64,000 nt of DNA from Botryosphaeria dothidea (GCA_011503125.2 WWBZ02000001.1:3844001-3908000), one strand, 5' to 3'. Positions 46,397 to 57,876 are shown, counted from the first letter of the stretch. Translations and numbers: made by a program. The notes: a model not told the origin generated them from the letters alone.

Positions 46397-47783
46397 ATGG
46401 CGCCCTCCTCCCTCCCGCACCCGCTCTCCCACGCCGACACCCTCACCCTCCCAACCCCCTTCGCCGGCAACACCGCCATCACCGCCTCCTACGCCACCAG
46501 CTTCCCCCGCGGCCACCTCGACGCCACCAAGCCGACGATCCTCTTCTTCCATTCCTTCACCACCGACACCACGCTCTTCGCCCCGCAATTCGACGACGCG
46601 AACTTGACCTCCCAAGCCAACCTCATCGCCGTCGACCTGATCGGGCACGGACGCACGCGGATCGGCAAGGCGGGGGTCAGTAGGCTTGCGGAGGATGGGT
46701 TGGCGGGCGGGGAGGTCGGGTGGAATGACGAGGGCGTGCTGTGCAGGGATCATTGGACGTATTGGGACAGCGCGTGGATGGCGCTGGGCGTGCTGAGGGA
46801 GTTGGGGGTTGAGAAGGCGTTTGTTGCGGGGACGAGCCAGGGCGGGTGGGTTGCTGTGAGGTGCGCGCTCTTGGCGCCGGAGGTGGTGAGTTTGCATTCT
46901 TTTCCTTTGGCTTTATACTTCTGGTGGATGGTGATGGGGAGAGGTGGTCGTGATTTGAAGACGAGGAAATAATTGTCGCGCACTCGGAGAACGGAGAGAG
47001 GGTGCTGCAGCACGATTACCGAGAGATGAGAGGGTTCTGGGGGTGGAGAGACCAAACAGTCGATACCACAATGCTTATAAAGAGAGGGTAGCCTCACAGA
47101 CGAGGGCGAGGAGAAAGTCGAAGTCGATAGGATTGTCTCGGAGGACTTTGCGGACGTTTATGCAATCACTAACAACGCGCTATCCACAGGTCCTCGGCCT
47201 CATCCCCATGGGCACGTCCATGGACCACGAATCCCCGCTCTCCATCTCCCTGGGATGCTGGGACGGCCACGCTGCTGCCGCCGGTCCCATCGCCATCTGC
47301 ACCTCTGCCACGCCCACCCCGGACTTTGCGCCTCCCGACGCCTACTGCGACTACCTGATCGACAGCGGTCTCGGCAAGGACTGCGACCCCGCCGCGCGCC
47401 AGTACTGGACCAAGCGCGTCAAGGAGAACTACAAGGGCGACGCCGGTCGCAGGAGGATGCGCGGCGCTGCGGTCAACCTGGCAGAGCGGGACGGCTTGTA
47501 TGGACGCTTGGGAGATATCAAGTGTCCGGTGTTGTGGTTGCATGGTGATAAGGATGAGGTGTATAGCGTGAAGAACGCGGAGGAGGGCCTGAAGCATTTT
47601 GGGAGTGAGGAGAAGAGGCTGGAGGTTGTCGAGGGAGGTCACCACTTCCTGAGCGGGAGTAGCCCGGACGTGGTGAACCCGAAGATTGCGGAGTTTGCGA
47701 GCAAGCATTGGCGTGGCGGGAAGACGGTGCCGGGCAGGATTGGGACGCCGGATGTTGCCGAGAGGGTAGCGTCTGGTATTTGA
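46397..47783 (+). CDS. alpha/beta hydrolase
   Basis: Exons 46397-46885 and 47190-47783 (phase 0) give 360 residues. PTILFFHSFTTD precedes VDLIGHGRTR, and the nucleophile elbow is GTSQGGWVAV (Ser in TSQGG). The acid and base are supplied by LHGDKDEVY and VEGGHHFLSG. No signal or membrane segment is seen. The intron is long (304 bp) for this window. Retaining it would give a truncated 191-aa protein without the acid and His, so either intron retention regulates the gene or the long intron is constitutive. The substrate cannot be inferred. Unlike the first hydrolase in the window it has a Gln after the nucleophile. Confidence 0.85.
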
Positions 47784-50373
47784 GGATGGAGGAAGGTTTG
47801 GCGTGAGAACAGAATGGAGTATGCACACCTGTTGATGGCTTTTGATGGAAGTATGTAATAGTGAGAGCGGTTCTGGATGGTGTTGAGTCTCGCGGCAGGA
47901 ATGCCGGATTGGCAGCAATTCGCGGACAAAATTGATGTTAAATGTTCGTTTCGACGCGTAGAACATTACCTCACGGTTTCTGCTTCATTGTGTTTGTGCA
48001 ATCCTGCAAAGGCACCGTCATAAGTATATGACCAGCTTGGGAGTGTATCGGATACGCGGCTGTTGAAGAAAGATAGATGTATCCATTCGTGGATGCAGGG
48101 AGTTTTTCGTGCCCCCTTTGAAATCGATGATACTTCAACTTCATGAATATGATATGAAGGCAGACAGCAGTGCCGGCAATGGGTCCTGCGCGTTGATGTT
48201 TGCGTTTGGGTCTCACTACTTGCAGCGTCCGTATGAATACTGCAAGTGCCTCGTCTTGGTATAAGAGCGTTGAAGGCTTTCTGGAACTGTCGTACCGGAT
48301 TAGCTTGCTTAGGGTCCTCGGCTCCCTACCATCCCACCGGAGCAGGCTTCGTCATTATCACTGAAATGTTGAGATGAAGTGAGTGAGGGTAAGATATCCG
48401 TGGTGAGCAGCAGAAGAGCTGGTATGAGGGTTCCTCCGTGAGGTACATTCAGATGTACGTATTCACTATGTTTGTTGGGAGTGTTAACTCTGTTCTACAC
48501 TGATCAACCGATCAATGCCACGAACAGCTCACCGCCGCTCGGCTTTTCCGGCGTGTAGGTAACCTTGCTGCTGATTTTTGGGAAGGGGTTTCCGTCCGGA
48601 AACCCGTATCACAATTGAATGGCAGGACCTGCTGAAATTTCCGTGTGGTGTGCGTGCTGGCAATACTCGTACGGAGCCAATGATCCGATCGATTCACGAC
48701 TCGCAAAGGGTGGTTGGATACGGAGTACGGAGTAGTCAGCACAGTGTTGAGATGTCACCTGAGTGGGCCCGGGGAGGGGCGAAGAGACGAGCGAACGGAC
48801 CCCAGATTTCGGAGTTGTGATGGAAGTTCTGGAATGGGACTGTGGATCAGGTCCGATGGCGCTACTGCCGGGCTCTCTCGCTTGCACCATGTAGCGGCAC
48901 TGCTTACTGGGAGTTCTGGAAGGTTGGAGAAAGGGGTTCTACGGTGAAAGTTGATTGTAGGAAAGGTGACTTGGCATCTGGTGAGAAGCGGATCTGGCGG
49001 ACAGGTCTGAGATGCGGGACCACAACGCACACCATTCATTTCATCGGCGACGGAGCTTTTCGCGAGCTCATGGACCCACGTGAGAGATAACATGGTCCAT
49101 CACCGAGATCACACAGCAATAAGAGCAGGCCTGGACAATGTACTGCATAGTGAGTGGGCGCGAATGGGAAGGGCTGGAACAGTAGGAGCGAGTCGAGGGT
49201 TTCCGTGTTGGCCCCCGTCCTCATCAGCCAGAGCGAGGCGCGGGATCGAGAACTCATCACCAAGCAATCTCCACGGCTTGGCATTTGCATGGCTGCAGTA
49301 GACTAGCGGCACGATGCTGACGTTTCCCAGGGCGGTGCGGCGGGGTGCATGGCTGCAGCGAAGGCGACCCGGGGCACGTTCTACGGCCGAGTTGCGCTGA
49401 GGGAGGCGGCGTGGTGGTAGTGGTCGGCGCTTCTGGCGCTTCTCGGCGAGAAAGAGGTGTGGTGGGGGAAATTCGGCACGCGGCTGGTGATGGGCGCCGG
49501 GGTGGAGGAGTTGGTGGTTTCACTTTGAAGCGACTCTCGCTTAAAGCCCCACTTCGGGCAGGCGCCACACCAGGCGGTGGACGAAGGGGCCAAGGGGCTG
49601 CACGCTCGCTCGTCTGCTGTAGGGCTGCCGGCCTTTGTTCGCACCTCATCTCGCACTCTCACTCACTGATGAGACATGCATCACGCCGCGCCGCCCGCCC
49701 GAGCCCCGGGCTGGGCTCTGGGCAGGAGGCAAAAGCAATGCGAAACCACTGCATGTTTTGTTTGATGCCGACCATCCGCTGTGCCATTGTTTGATGTTTG
49801 TTTCTTGCCGTGTCGCTGCTGTGCTGGTCTTGTGCTGATCCCATCCGCTGGCGATACCGAGCGGCGCTGGGCCCGGCACTTCCATAAGTCTTCACGGCAG
49901 CCGCCGGCATGCCAGAAAGAGCATGGAAATTATCCGGCGGAGGCGCTTCCCGTGCCATATTCAAGGCTGGTCGGTCCAGCGCGCGCGAAAAGGAGACGAG
50001 TTGGTCAACTGTTGGCCCTGTGCGCCAACGCCATTGGTGGAAACGCGCTAGAACTTTTGCTCCACTAAACGTCAAACAGCAAAAGAGCCCATCATGCGAG
50101 AGAACGCCTATTGCAAAGGGCTGCCAAGCCCGGCTGGTGGGCCTATACGGGAGACACTCCCGTGGTCGGCTGCACCAAGGGCAGCCCTGTGATGCTCTCG
50201 ACACTGGCGCCCGGAGATTACTGCGCTCAATTCGGACTCACGGACCGGTTCTCGGGAGCTGCCGCCCAAGCTTCATTCCCGAAGCTTGTGTGCCTGCTGT
50301 GTTGCCAGCCGAGTCTCCATGTTTCGAACCACCACATGGCTGTTTTGCCGACTATGGTGGGATCCGCCCAGCG
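47784..50373. other. 2.6-kb gene-poor region
   Basis: The longest stretch without a supported gene. 47800-48550 is ordinary. 49300-49700 is G-rich on the plus strand with long open frames in several phases on both strands, which GC richness alone can explain. No conserved motif or spliced reading frame was found. The right end is the pectin lyase promoter. Confidence 0.45.
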
Positions 50374-50374
50374 A

Positions 50375-50382
50375 TATATAAG
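50375..50382 (+). promoter_or_regulatory. TATA box of pectin lyase
   Basis: TATATAAG 84 bp upstream of the ATG at 50466, as expected for a strongly induced secreted-enzyme gene. Confidence 0.6.
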
Positions 50383-50465
50383 ACCTGGACGCCTTGCACA
50401 TCAACTACTCTTCCAGTCCATCAATCCCTTCCATTCTTTTACTTCACACTCGTTCAAACACCAAC

Positions 50466-52136
50466 ATGAGGCTTTCGCTTTTCTCCATTGCTCTGGGAGC
50501 TCTTGCCCACCAGGCTGCCGCCGCTGGCGTCGTCGGCTCTGCTGAGGGTTTCGCCAAGGGCGTTACCGGTGGCGGTTCTGCCACTCCCGTCTATCCCTCG
50601 ACCATTGCCGAGTTGACCAACTACCTGGCCGATGACACCGCCCGTGTCATTATCCTGAACAAGGAGTAAGCCCGCCTTTTCCCACACTTGCTCCTCGCTC
50701 GACAACTGACCGCCCGCCAGGTTCAACTACCTCGGCTCTGAGGGCACCGTCAGCGAGAAGGGCTGCCGTCCCGCCTCCAACAAGTGCCCCGGCAACGGTG
50801 GCCAGGATGCCATCAACCACGCCAGCTGGTGCGACAACGGCAACGCCGGCACTGGCTCCACCTCCATCACTGTCAAGTACGACAAGGCTGGCGTCAGCGG
50901 TCTGACCGTCGGCTCCAACAAGTCCATCGTCGGTGTTGGCTCCAAGGGTGTCATCCGTGGCAAGGGTCTCCGCCTCGCCAACGGCGCCAAGAACGTCATC
51001 ATCCAGAACATCCACATCACCGAGCTCAACCCTCAGTACATCTGGGGCGGTGACGCTATCACCCTTGATGGCACTGATCTCATCTGGTAAGTTCTAATAA
51101 ATTCCATTGACGTGGTTGGGTGTGGTGACACACTATACCCAATCGGGTGATACCCGGACCAAGGTCGAAGCACTTCAGCACAACACGAGAATTACATGCC
51201 AATCGTTGTTCTTTGCTACTGCTCAAGCTTCTATATGATCTGAAGTTCCGATCTGCTTGGTTTCTTCGTCTGATTTGGGAGGGAAGACTCTGGTCATTCC
51301 ACATGTCTCCCCACCCACCCGAGGCACCCCAACACTTCCCAGCGACCTCTAGACATTCTCCAAGGCATTCTGAATGATCCGATGCTAACAATATGGCTCG
51401 AAGGATTGATCACGTTAAGGTTTCTCTCGTCGGCCGTCAAATGCTTGTCCTTGGCAACGGCGCTTCCAGTAAGTCTTACCCTATGCGACCCTCCTGAGCA
51501 CATCCCAAGTGCTTTCTGAGTGCTTCCGAATGCTTTTTTATGCTTCCGTGACTGATATTTTGCGCTACAGACCGTGTTACTGTCTCCTACAGCGAGTTTG
51601 ACGGCTCCACCGATTGGTCCGCCACCTGCGATGGCCAGTACGTAAACCCCTCCCTTTTGTTGGACATTAAAAAAAGCTAATAAACGTAAAGCCACTACTG
51701 GGCATTATACATGACTGGCTCCTCTGATCTTGTTACCTTCAAGGGTAACTATGTCCACCACACCTCTGGTCGTTCCCCCAAGGTTGGAGGCAACACCCTG
51801 CTCCACGCCGTCAACAACTACTGGTACGCCAACTCCGGCCACGCCTTTGACGTTGGTTCCTCCAACTCCAACGTCCTTATCGAGGGCAACATCTTCCAGA
51901 ACGTCGTTACCCCTCTCCTTGAGAACAAGGGTCAGGTCTTCGCCCCCAGCTCCGTCAGCACCTCCTGCTCCAGCGGTCTTGGCCGCTCTTGCCAGGCCAA
52001 CGCCTTCGGCACCTCCGGAACTCTCACCGGCACCCAGACCAGCTTCCTGTCCAACTTCAAGGGCAAGAACATTGCTACTGCCTCCGCTGCCTCCGCTGCC
52101 GTCAGCGGCAAGGCCGGTGTTGGCATCGTTGCTTGA
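50466..52136 (+). CDS. pectin lyase, polysaccharide lyase family 1
   Basis: Five exons (50466-50665, 50721-51086, 51404-51468, 51571-51637, 51692-52136) give 380 residues. A signal peptide ([17 protein letters not shown]) is followed by [51 protein letters not shown], the [15 protein letters not shown] segment, [30 protein letters not shown] and [14 protein letters not shown]. These are the hallmark stretches of fungal pectin lyases (for example the A. niger Pel enzymes): parallel beta-helix secreted enzymes that cleave methylated pectin by beta-elimination. The start at 50466 is chosen for the signal peptide. An upstream in-frame Met at 50394 would place it internally. Intron 2 is 317 bp. 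Confidence 0.93.
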
Positions 52137-53052
52137 GCGTCTGCTTTACCATGTTGGTATCAGTCATTCTTTTGAAGACTCACACTTCCTGCGGAAGATT
52201 GATGAGCAAAACAATAGCATTGCGTCCGCTATAATCGCCTTTGGCCTTCTTGTACATACTTGTTTATCCTGGGGATGAAAACCATTTGATGGATGTAAAA
52301 ATTTAAACGTTTTACCACGCAAAGTTTGCCTCTTGCTTATTCCGAATCATTTGAGATAACTTTAAGCTTCTATTCTAAGTTTTCTGTAGTAGATTGACTG
52401 CCTTTTTAACCTTAAGTGTACGCGTAAGTGATGTGCAGGGGGTCGTCGCACAAAGGCGATCAGGACATGGGTGTTGGTGAACCCTTGCGCTGATGACCAG
52501 AATGGGATATCCGTGCGTGATCATCTTTGGTTTGAGACCACAAGCTTACTACACGTGGGGAGTTAAAACGTTCGTCCAGACGTAACTGTTTGGTAGATTC
52601 CAGGACACTTGCGTCCGGACGAATGCTTCAACTCCCCACGTGCTAAGCTTTCACCACCATGCCATCTCCGCAACACCGCCGAAGGGAACCAGCCGCAGGC
52701 TTAAGTTCAGTTCTCCAGCACGTTCTTTAATACTACTCACTATGCTTTAGCTAGAACCACTTCTACTCACACTATACGGGCCAAGTGCGTTGACTCCGAG
52801 ACCACCAAGATATGCTCTGATCTCCGAAGGAAGACTTTTGACCAGCTGGGTCTTTGCACATGCAGCTGACAGAAACGACGCAATGCCACCTGTTTGTGCG
52901 GCTACCCGCACCAGGAAGTTGCGCGCACATGCTATCCGACCTTGGAAACTGCTCGCACCTTTAAATTTCCTAAACTCGCTCCTTCCATTTACCTTCACCA
53001 TCCGTACCCGGCCTGACTCCACCTCACCTCACTTCTCCCAGTAATCACCACA
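52137..53052. other. 900-bp intergenic region containing a hairpin element
   Basis: Pectin lyase 3' region, the hairpin element at 52542-52650 and the promoter of the MYND gene. No gene seen. Confidence 0.5.
52542..52650. mobile_element. MITE-like hairpin element, copy 2 (short, near-perfect palindrome)
   Basis: 109-bp inverted repeat. The left arm AAGCTTACTACACGTGGGGA and the reversed right arm AAGCTTAGCACGTGGGGAGT match. Farther in, TTCGTCCAGACGTAACTG faces TTCGTCCGGACGCAAGTG. Arm differences are mostly C/T or G/A. It shares the CGTCCGGACG core with the other copies but has a different outer end. Confidence 0.7.
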
Positions 53053-53991
53053 ATGTAAGCGCAAACAACCCGCTCACCCACCAACCCAACCTCACCCACC
53101 CCTCCACAGGCCACCCGATCACACAGCCAGCGCCTTCTGGGGTGAAGACTTCTTCCAGTCCGACCGCGACCTCGACGTGCTCGACTTCTTCACCGCCGAG
53201 CTCGGCACCGACTCGCTCTACGTGCCCAACGACCGCGCCGCCCTGCGCCGCCAGCTCGACGCCAACAACCTGCTGATCAACAAAATCGCCGAGATCGCCA
53301 GCGGCGCCCGCGACGCCGACCCGCAGATCGCCTTCTGGGGCCCCAAGCTCGTCGTCGTCATCCTCGGCGTCGTCGCCATCGACTACGGCGCCAGGCTGCC
53401 GCACCAGCTGCGCCAGACCAGCCACGACTGCCTGAAGAGTCGTCTCGGCCTGTACGATAGCGCGAAGGAGGAGATGCGGAGGGCGCTTGTGCAGTATGTG
53501 GATGGAGAGGCGTACGAGTTGCGCGGCGCCGGTCTGTATGATACGATCAACATGTTCAAACTGATTCCGATCAAGCGCCATCCGGATCAGACGGGCGTCA
53601 ACTTCCCGAATCCAGTGTGGTGCGCCAAGTACGAGACCGCCGAGAATGAGAACGTTTGCGGGAAGTGCGGGAAGAAGGAGGCGGCGAAGCTGAAGAAGTG
53701 CACGAGGTGCCTGAGGATCAAGTACTGTAGTGCGGAGTGCCAGCGGGAGCATTGGGCTGAACACAAGAGGGAGTGCAAGAAGGATGGTCTGGTAAGTGCA
53801 AAGACCTTACGTAGGTGTTTCCCCCGGAAAGTGTTGCTAATGAGCGGGGTGTTTGGTAGCCGCGCAAGGTCTCGCCGGTGAAGCTGCAGACGTACAGGGT
53901 TGATTCTAGAAATAGCATAGATGGTACGCCTAAGTGCCATCTCGTAAGCGAGTATTCCCGTCAGAGTCCGGCGCCGCAAAAAAATAAGTGA
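53053..53991 (+). CDS. MYND zinc-finger protein, start codon split by an intron
   Basis: Exon 1 contributes AT (53053-53054); the intron 53055-53109 (GTAAGC...CACAG) supplies nothing; exon 2 starts with G at 53110, giving ATG then PPDHTASAFWGED. Exon 2 runs to 53791 and exon 3 is 53860-53991, for 271 residues. The C-terminal half has a canonical MYND finger, CGKCGKKEAAKLKKCTRC then CLRIKYCSAECQ and HWAEHKREC, with C-x2-C, C-x2-C, C-x3-C and H-x3-C pairs. MYND fingers mediate protein interactions. The N-terminal half is helical with no recognised domain. A basic tail (PRKVSPVKLQTYRVDSRN) follows the last intron. The split start is inferred from frame and splice signals. Confidence 0.8.
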
Positions 53992-54066
53992 AGAACAAGC
54001 GGAAGAGGGTGAGGTGATCAGGCAATAGCACACGATTTCGACTTATTAATCTAATCATAGAGATGG

Positions 54067-54254
54067 TAGAAGTGGACGGTTGATCGGGATTGACCTTCAT
54101 GATAATACGATACTACCATGGGGAGTGGAAGCAGTCGTCCGGACGTAAGTGTTTGTAAGATTAAATTACGTTTGCATCCAGATAAATGCTTCCACTCCCT
54201 ATAGAGAGAATACAATAAACGATTCGAATGATCACTCAAAATTCTCACGCTGTA
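54067..54254. mobile_element. MITE-like hairpin element, copy 3
   Basis: 188 bp bounded by TA. The inner hairpin at 54120-54201 has GGGAGTGGAAGCAGTCGTCC facing GGGAGTGGAAGCATTTATCT (right arm reversed), then CGGACGTAAGTG. The right end, reversed, is TACAGCGTGAGAATTTTG, resembling the outer ends of the 58489 copy. The left outer end is more diverged. Confidence 0.65.
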
Positions 54255-55223
54255 GTGCGGCAGAACGTCCTAGGGCATAGTTTGCTTAGTCATTGCTTCA
54301 TTTAATAGAGTATATAGCTGCACCTCTTGCGTGTGACGCAGGAGGCATCATCATCAACTACCGGTGCTCTTGATAACCAGTTGATATCTTGTGTTTCTTT
54401 TGCCTTGTGAAGGCCCTTACGAAGGAAGATGGAGGCCTATAAGGAGCCTCTGCCGGCCTCTGTTGGTTGCTGCATACGCTATCTACTCCCCTCTTACGTA
54501 CAGGGGCTGGTTGTTGTGTTTTGGTTGTTTCTTCTCGTCACTGCAAGCTCCTCTGCCCTCTGGCTTACCAGGCGTTCACACACTGAGCGTCACTCCGCAC
54601 AACAACGCTAACCGGTGGATAGCTCCATCAGGAGTCCCTGAGAGGCCACAAAAGTAGTAGTTCGATCACAGCTTCAGATTCTGATGGAATTTGCGCTTGA
54701 TCGGTCGGAATCGATGAATGAATGTGTTGCAGTTCCCTCGGGAACTTGCTGAATGCGCAGCATATCCTTGCGTGCCTAGGGAGAGAAAACGAAGATGTAG
54801 AAGACTCTGATATCTAAAGGTAGTAACTATGGTGGCTTAAATACATGACTGTTGGGTACAAATTGGGTAGAGTTAAGGTAGTGATTGGGCAGATATTGGG
54901 TAGTGTTTTTAAGCACGGAGCAGGTTGGGTAGTAGGTAGGTGCCTGAATTGCCACCGTATGCCCAAGTGATGCCTAAACCGTTACAGAATGACTTGATTG
55001 CTTGATTGCTGAGGCGCTCGTGGTGTTGCTCCCAAGACGTCTCAGAATGAATGACTAAGCTAATATGCTATCCAATAACAGATAACGGAGGTGATTGAGC
55101 TCATTTTCCATCAGATTCCATGCGGCTCATAGAGGCATCTCATCTCAGTATATTCTTGGCTTTCAATGATGATAGGTGATGGGAAATACGTTCATGAACC
55201 TTATCGTGTATCACGTCCTCACA
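54255..55223. other. 970-bp AT-richer region with TTGGGTA repeats
   Basis: No gene seen. Five copies of a TTGGGTA-like heptamer cluster at 54851-54931. The rest is unremarkable. Confidence 0.4.
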
Positions 55224-56116
55224 TCATGGTCTCCACTCAAGCTCACATCTTCGATGGATTAAAAGAATTCCACAACCCCACCCCGACCGCTTGGTACTGC
55301 CTTTAGAATCTGTCACTACATACCCCTTCCTACTTGATACTCCTGCCCTGGGTTCTCTTTCCTTGGTCCCTTGAGGTCGAGTCACCCTTCCATTTGGCTG
55401 CTTGCCCTGTAAAGCCCTTCCGTTCACACTTGCTCCCTGAACAGCCTTTCCGTTCGGCCCCTTCAATTGAGTAGACATCTTGTTCAAATCGCTCACCGAG
55501 GCAGGCGTGTTCTTTATTTCGCCCACTTCCGGATTGTTTGGCTCGACCGTCTCCTTCCCGGGCGTGATCCCAATTAGGCGTGATGCGTGGCGCGCAGTTT
55601 TCGTAGCGGCTTCGTCGTTTGATTCAAATGCTCGTATGACGTCTTGGACTCCTCTGACGAGCTCTGATGGATATGTGGGTGTATTTAGGGCCTCAACATA
55701 GGATATGACCTCACACGAGTCTTCGACCAACTTAGCACTCGATTTGTCAAGGGCCCTACAGAGGTCTCCGTATCTTGAAAAGTCAGTTCTATTTTTTAAA
55801 ATAGATACATTCTTGATATGCTACCATACTCAGTGCCCTGCTTGGACTCATGTCTTTCCTCGATTGCAGTGATGTCATCCGAGACAACCTCCAGTTGTTC
55901 CGGGATTGAGGCTACCAGGTCCGGAGCTGGACTTTCGGCTTTACGAAGGCCCTCCGTATCTCTTAGGTATTCCTTCTCCCATAATCTGAGCCGGTTGTAT
56001 AGATCGTGAAGGTGCAACGGCGTTTGACCAGCCACTACGATGAAGGCCTTGTTGCTAAGCAGGTTGCGAAGTCGTTGAACCACGCTCGTATCGTTGTCTG
56101 GTCGGTGAGATGCCAT
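55224..56116 (-). CDS. hypothetical protein with NG-x-Q-G repeats
   Basis: Exons 55830-56116 and 55224-55773 (GTATGG donor, phase 2) give 278 residues. I recognise no family. The N-terminal 190 residues are helical and charged (VVQRLRNLLSNKAFIVVAGQ, LYNRLRLWEKEYLRDTEGL, QLEVVSDDITAIEERHES). The C-terminal part has three short repeats: GPNGKAVQG, SVNGRALQG and PNGRVTRPQG. A perfect GTATGT donor near the end (55318-55323) and an AG at 55249 define an optional in-frame 75-bp intron, so a 253-aa form is possible. It is divergent from the HET-s-like gene, 491 bp away, and both sit in an island flanked by hairpin elements, suggesting a functional pair. Confidence 0.6.
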
Positions 56117-56607
56117 TTTCAAGGACGAAGAACGAATAAGGCTGAGGCAGAGAGTTTGCATATGGCACATGAAAACGGGGCGGGCCGAAGACTGAGTAAG
56201 AGGAGATATGTGGCAAGGCTGGAGCCTGGCGTCCGGTCAGCAGGACCATCGAGCGAATAGTTGTCGGACACATCTCTCACGTCTCACGGGTCTCACCGGT
56301 TGAGCGGTGATCGATAAACCTCACTAAACTTTATCCAATGGATTTTGAAGATCGTTTTCGAGGAATGCCATGCTGATGTTAAGCCACTTAAAGCGGGGAT
56401 AGCCTTGATGCCGCATATCAGACTTCTTCACCCAGCCTTTTGCACGCGCAGTGAAACCATACTGCAAACCCTGTGAAGAATATTCCTCAACTTCCAAAAA
56501 AGCTGATCGCAGCACATTTCGACTGTGCGTTGACCCGAAAGTTGCCACCCACGTGGAGATCAAACGGAAGATTATATTCGCCATACAAAGTACTCTCTGA
56601 CACTGCC

Positions 56608-57876
56608 ATGGCTGAGCCTCTCGCTGTTTTGGGTGCCATTGGAACAACAGCACAGCTTTTGGGGTTTCTTGTCACAATTTTGGGGACTGTACGCTCCTTC
56701 ATTCGCAATGTGGAGAAGTATAAAAAGGTCGTGAAGGGCTACCTACTTACCATGGATGAGGTCAGGCGAAGAATCAGTGACTGGCAAAACCTCTGGATTA
56801 AACCTGGGCGCAGCTAGACGGACAACGGACTCTACAGTCGTCTTTGGGGAAAACAAGGGTTCGACAATATCTCCGTGCGCTTGCGCAGGCTGATGGAGGA
56901 AAATGAAAGACTGCGACTAGAAATTCGGCAACGGGCCAAATTCATCCCCCAGAATAATCATGAAAACCATGGATTCGAGAGGTTACTGCAGACATTGCAA
57001 GAGAATCCCAACGTGAATGGCGACCGAGAAAGGTGTCTTCAGATCCTACGCGAAATGTACCTGGATCCCCAGGTCTCGCGTTTCGGATTTCACACTGCCT
57101 GGTTTACTGTGTGGCACAAAGGTGTACTGAATTCTGAGGTTTATAATCTGAAGAAAGAAGTTGACGAATTCGTCGATGTAACCACGAGATATTACATTCA
57201 ACGCCACGGAGATAGCACTTCACAGTTTATGGAAGGAGGTTTTCGCAGAAAGACAAATACATACAACCAATACGCAATCTTGAATGATAAATTAAGGACG
57301 GGTCATGAACGAGACCACTGGTTAGTTCTAGGAGAACCGTCACTCAAGGATGCAACCGAACTTCTCGAGGAAGATCACTGTCCGAAAGTCACCGCCATGA
57401 GCGAAACGGAAAGTCAGCTCACAACGTGGAAAATGCCGCCTCCCTCGGACGTCAAATACATCGATATCAACGAGAGGGACTTTAGATGTACGAACCAGCA
57501 GCGGAATATGAAATTGTTCCTGAGGTCCTTCGCCGATGAAACCTGCGACAGGAAGAAGGCGCGGTTTATGTGTGCATCTCTTGCGGCAAAGCTGGCAAAC
57601 ACAATTGTTCTGGTCAATCGTACACCTTGGGTTGATAAACCATGTCTCTGCGGCATAGCCGTCTTTCATACGAGAGACCAAAAATATTTTTCAGTATTCC
57701 GAGGAAGGCCCAAGCAAGCAGACTGCAACAGGGCCAGCCATAATGCGTCAGTCTTCTTCAACCTGGCAATAGCCATCAGCGAACTTCTTCTCCGGAGACC
57801 AGTGACCATCGTGAACAATAAACCGGCGCAAACAAAACCCATAGAGGCCGATATGCTGAAAGTTGCATCGATCTGA
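56608..57876 (+). pseudogene. protein with HET-s/HeLo-like N-terminus, interrupted by TAG
   Basis: A frame of 423 codons is broken once, by TAG at 56815-56817. The N-terminus MAEPLAVLGAIGTTAQLLGF with a second hydrophobic stretch (LVTILGTVRSFIRNV) and EKYKKVVKGYLLTMDEVRRR resembles the helical N-terminal domains of fungal incompatibility and STAND proteins (HeLo/SesA type), by inference. After the stop the same frame continues: RLRRLMEENERLRLEIRQRA (coiled coil), FGFHTAWFTVWHKG, KYIDINERDFRCTNQQRN and a long conserved-looking end. The stop could be CAG to TAG. Alternatively a 57-bp in-frame intron (GTCAGG from 56761 to CTAG at 56817) would remove it. The start at 56608 follows CACTGCC. No family could be named for the C-terminal 330 residues. 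Confidence 0.6.

Noticed and set aside
47169..47966. 265-aa open frame on the minus strand
   Set aside because: Antisense to the second exon of the hydrolase; no motif.
49345..50204. Overlapping open frames on both strands
   Set aside because: GC-rich sequence keeps several frames open; no motif, splice continuity or preferred frame.
52542..52650. Hairpin as a transcription terminator
   Set aside because: Bacterial-type terminators do not apply to a fungal nuclear gene, and the arm matches dispersed copies elsewhere.
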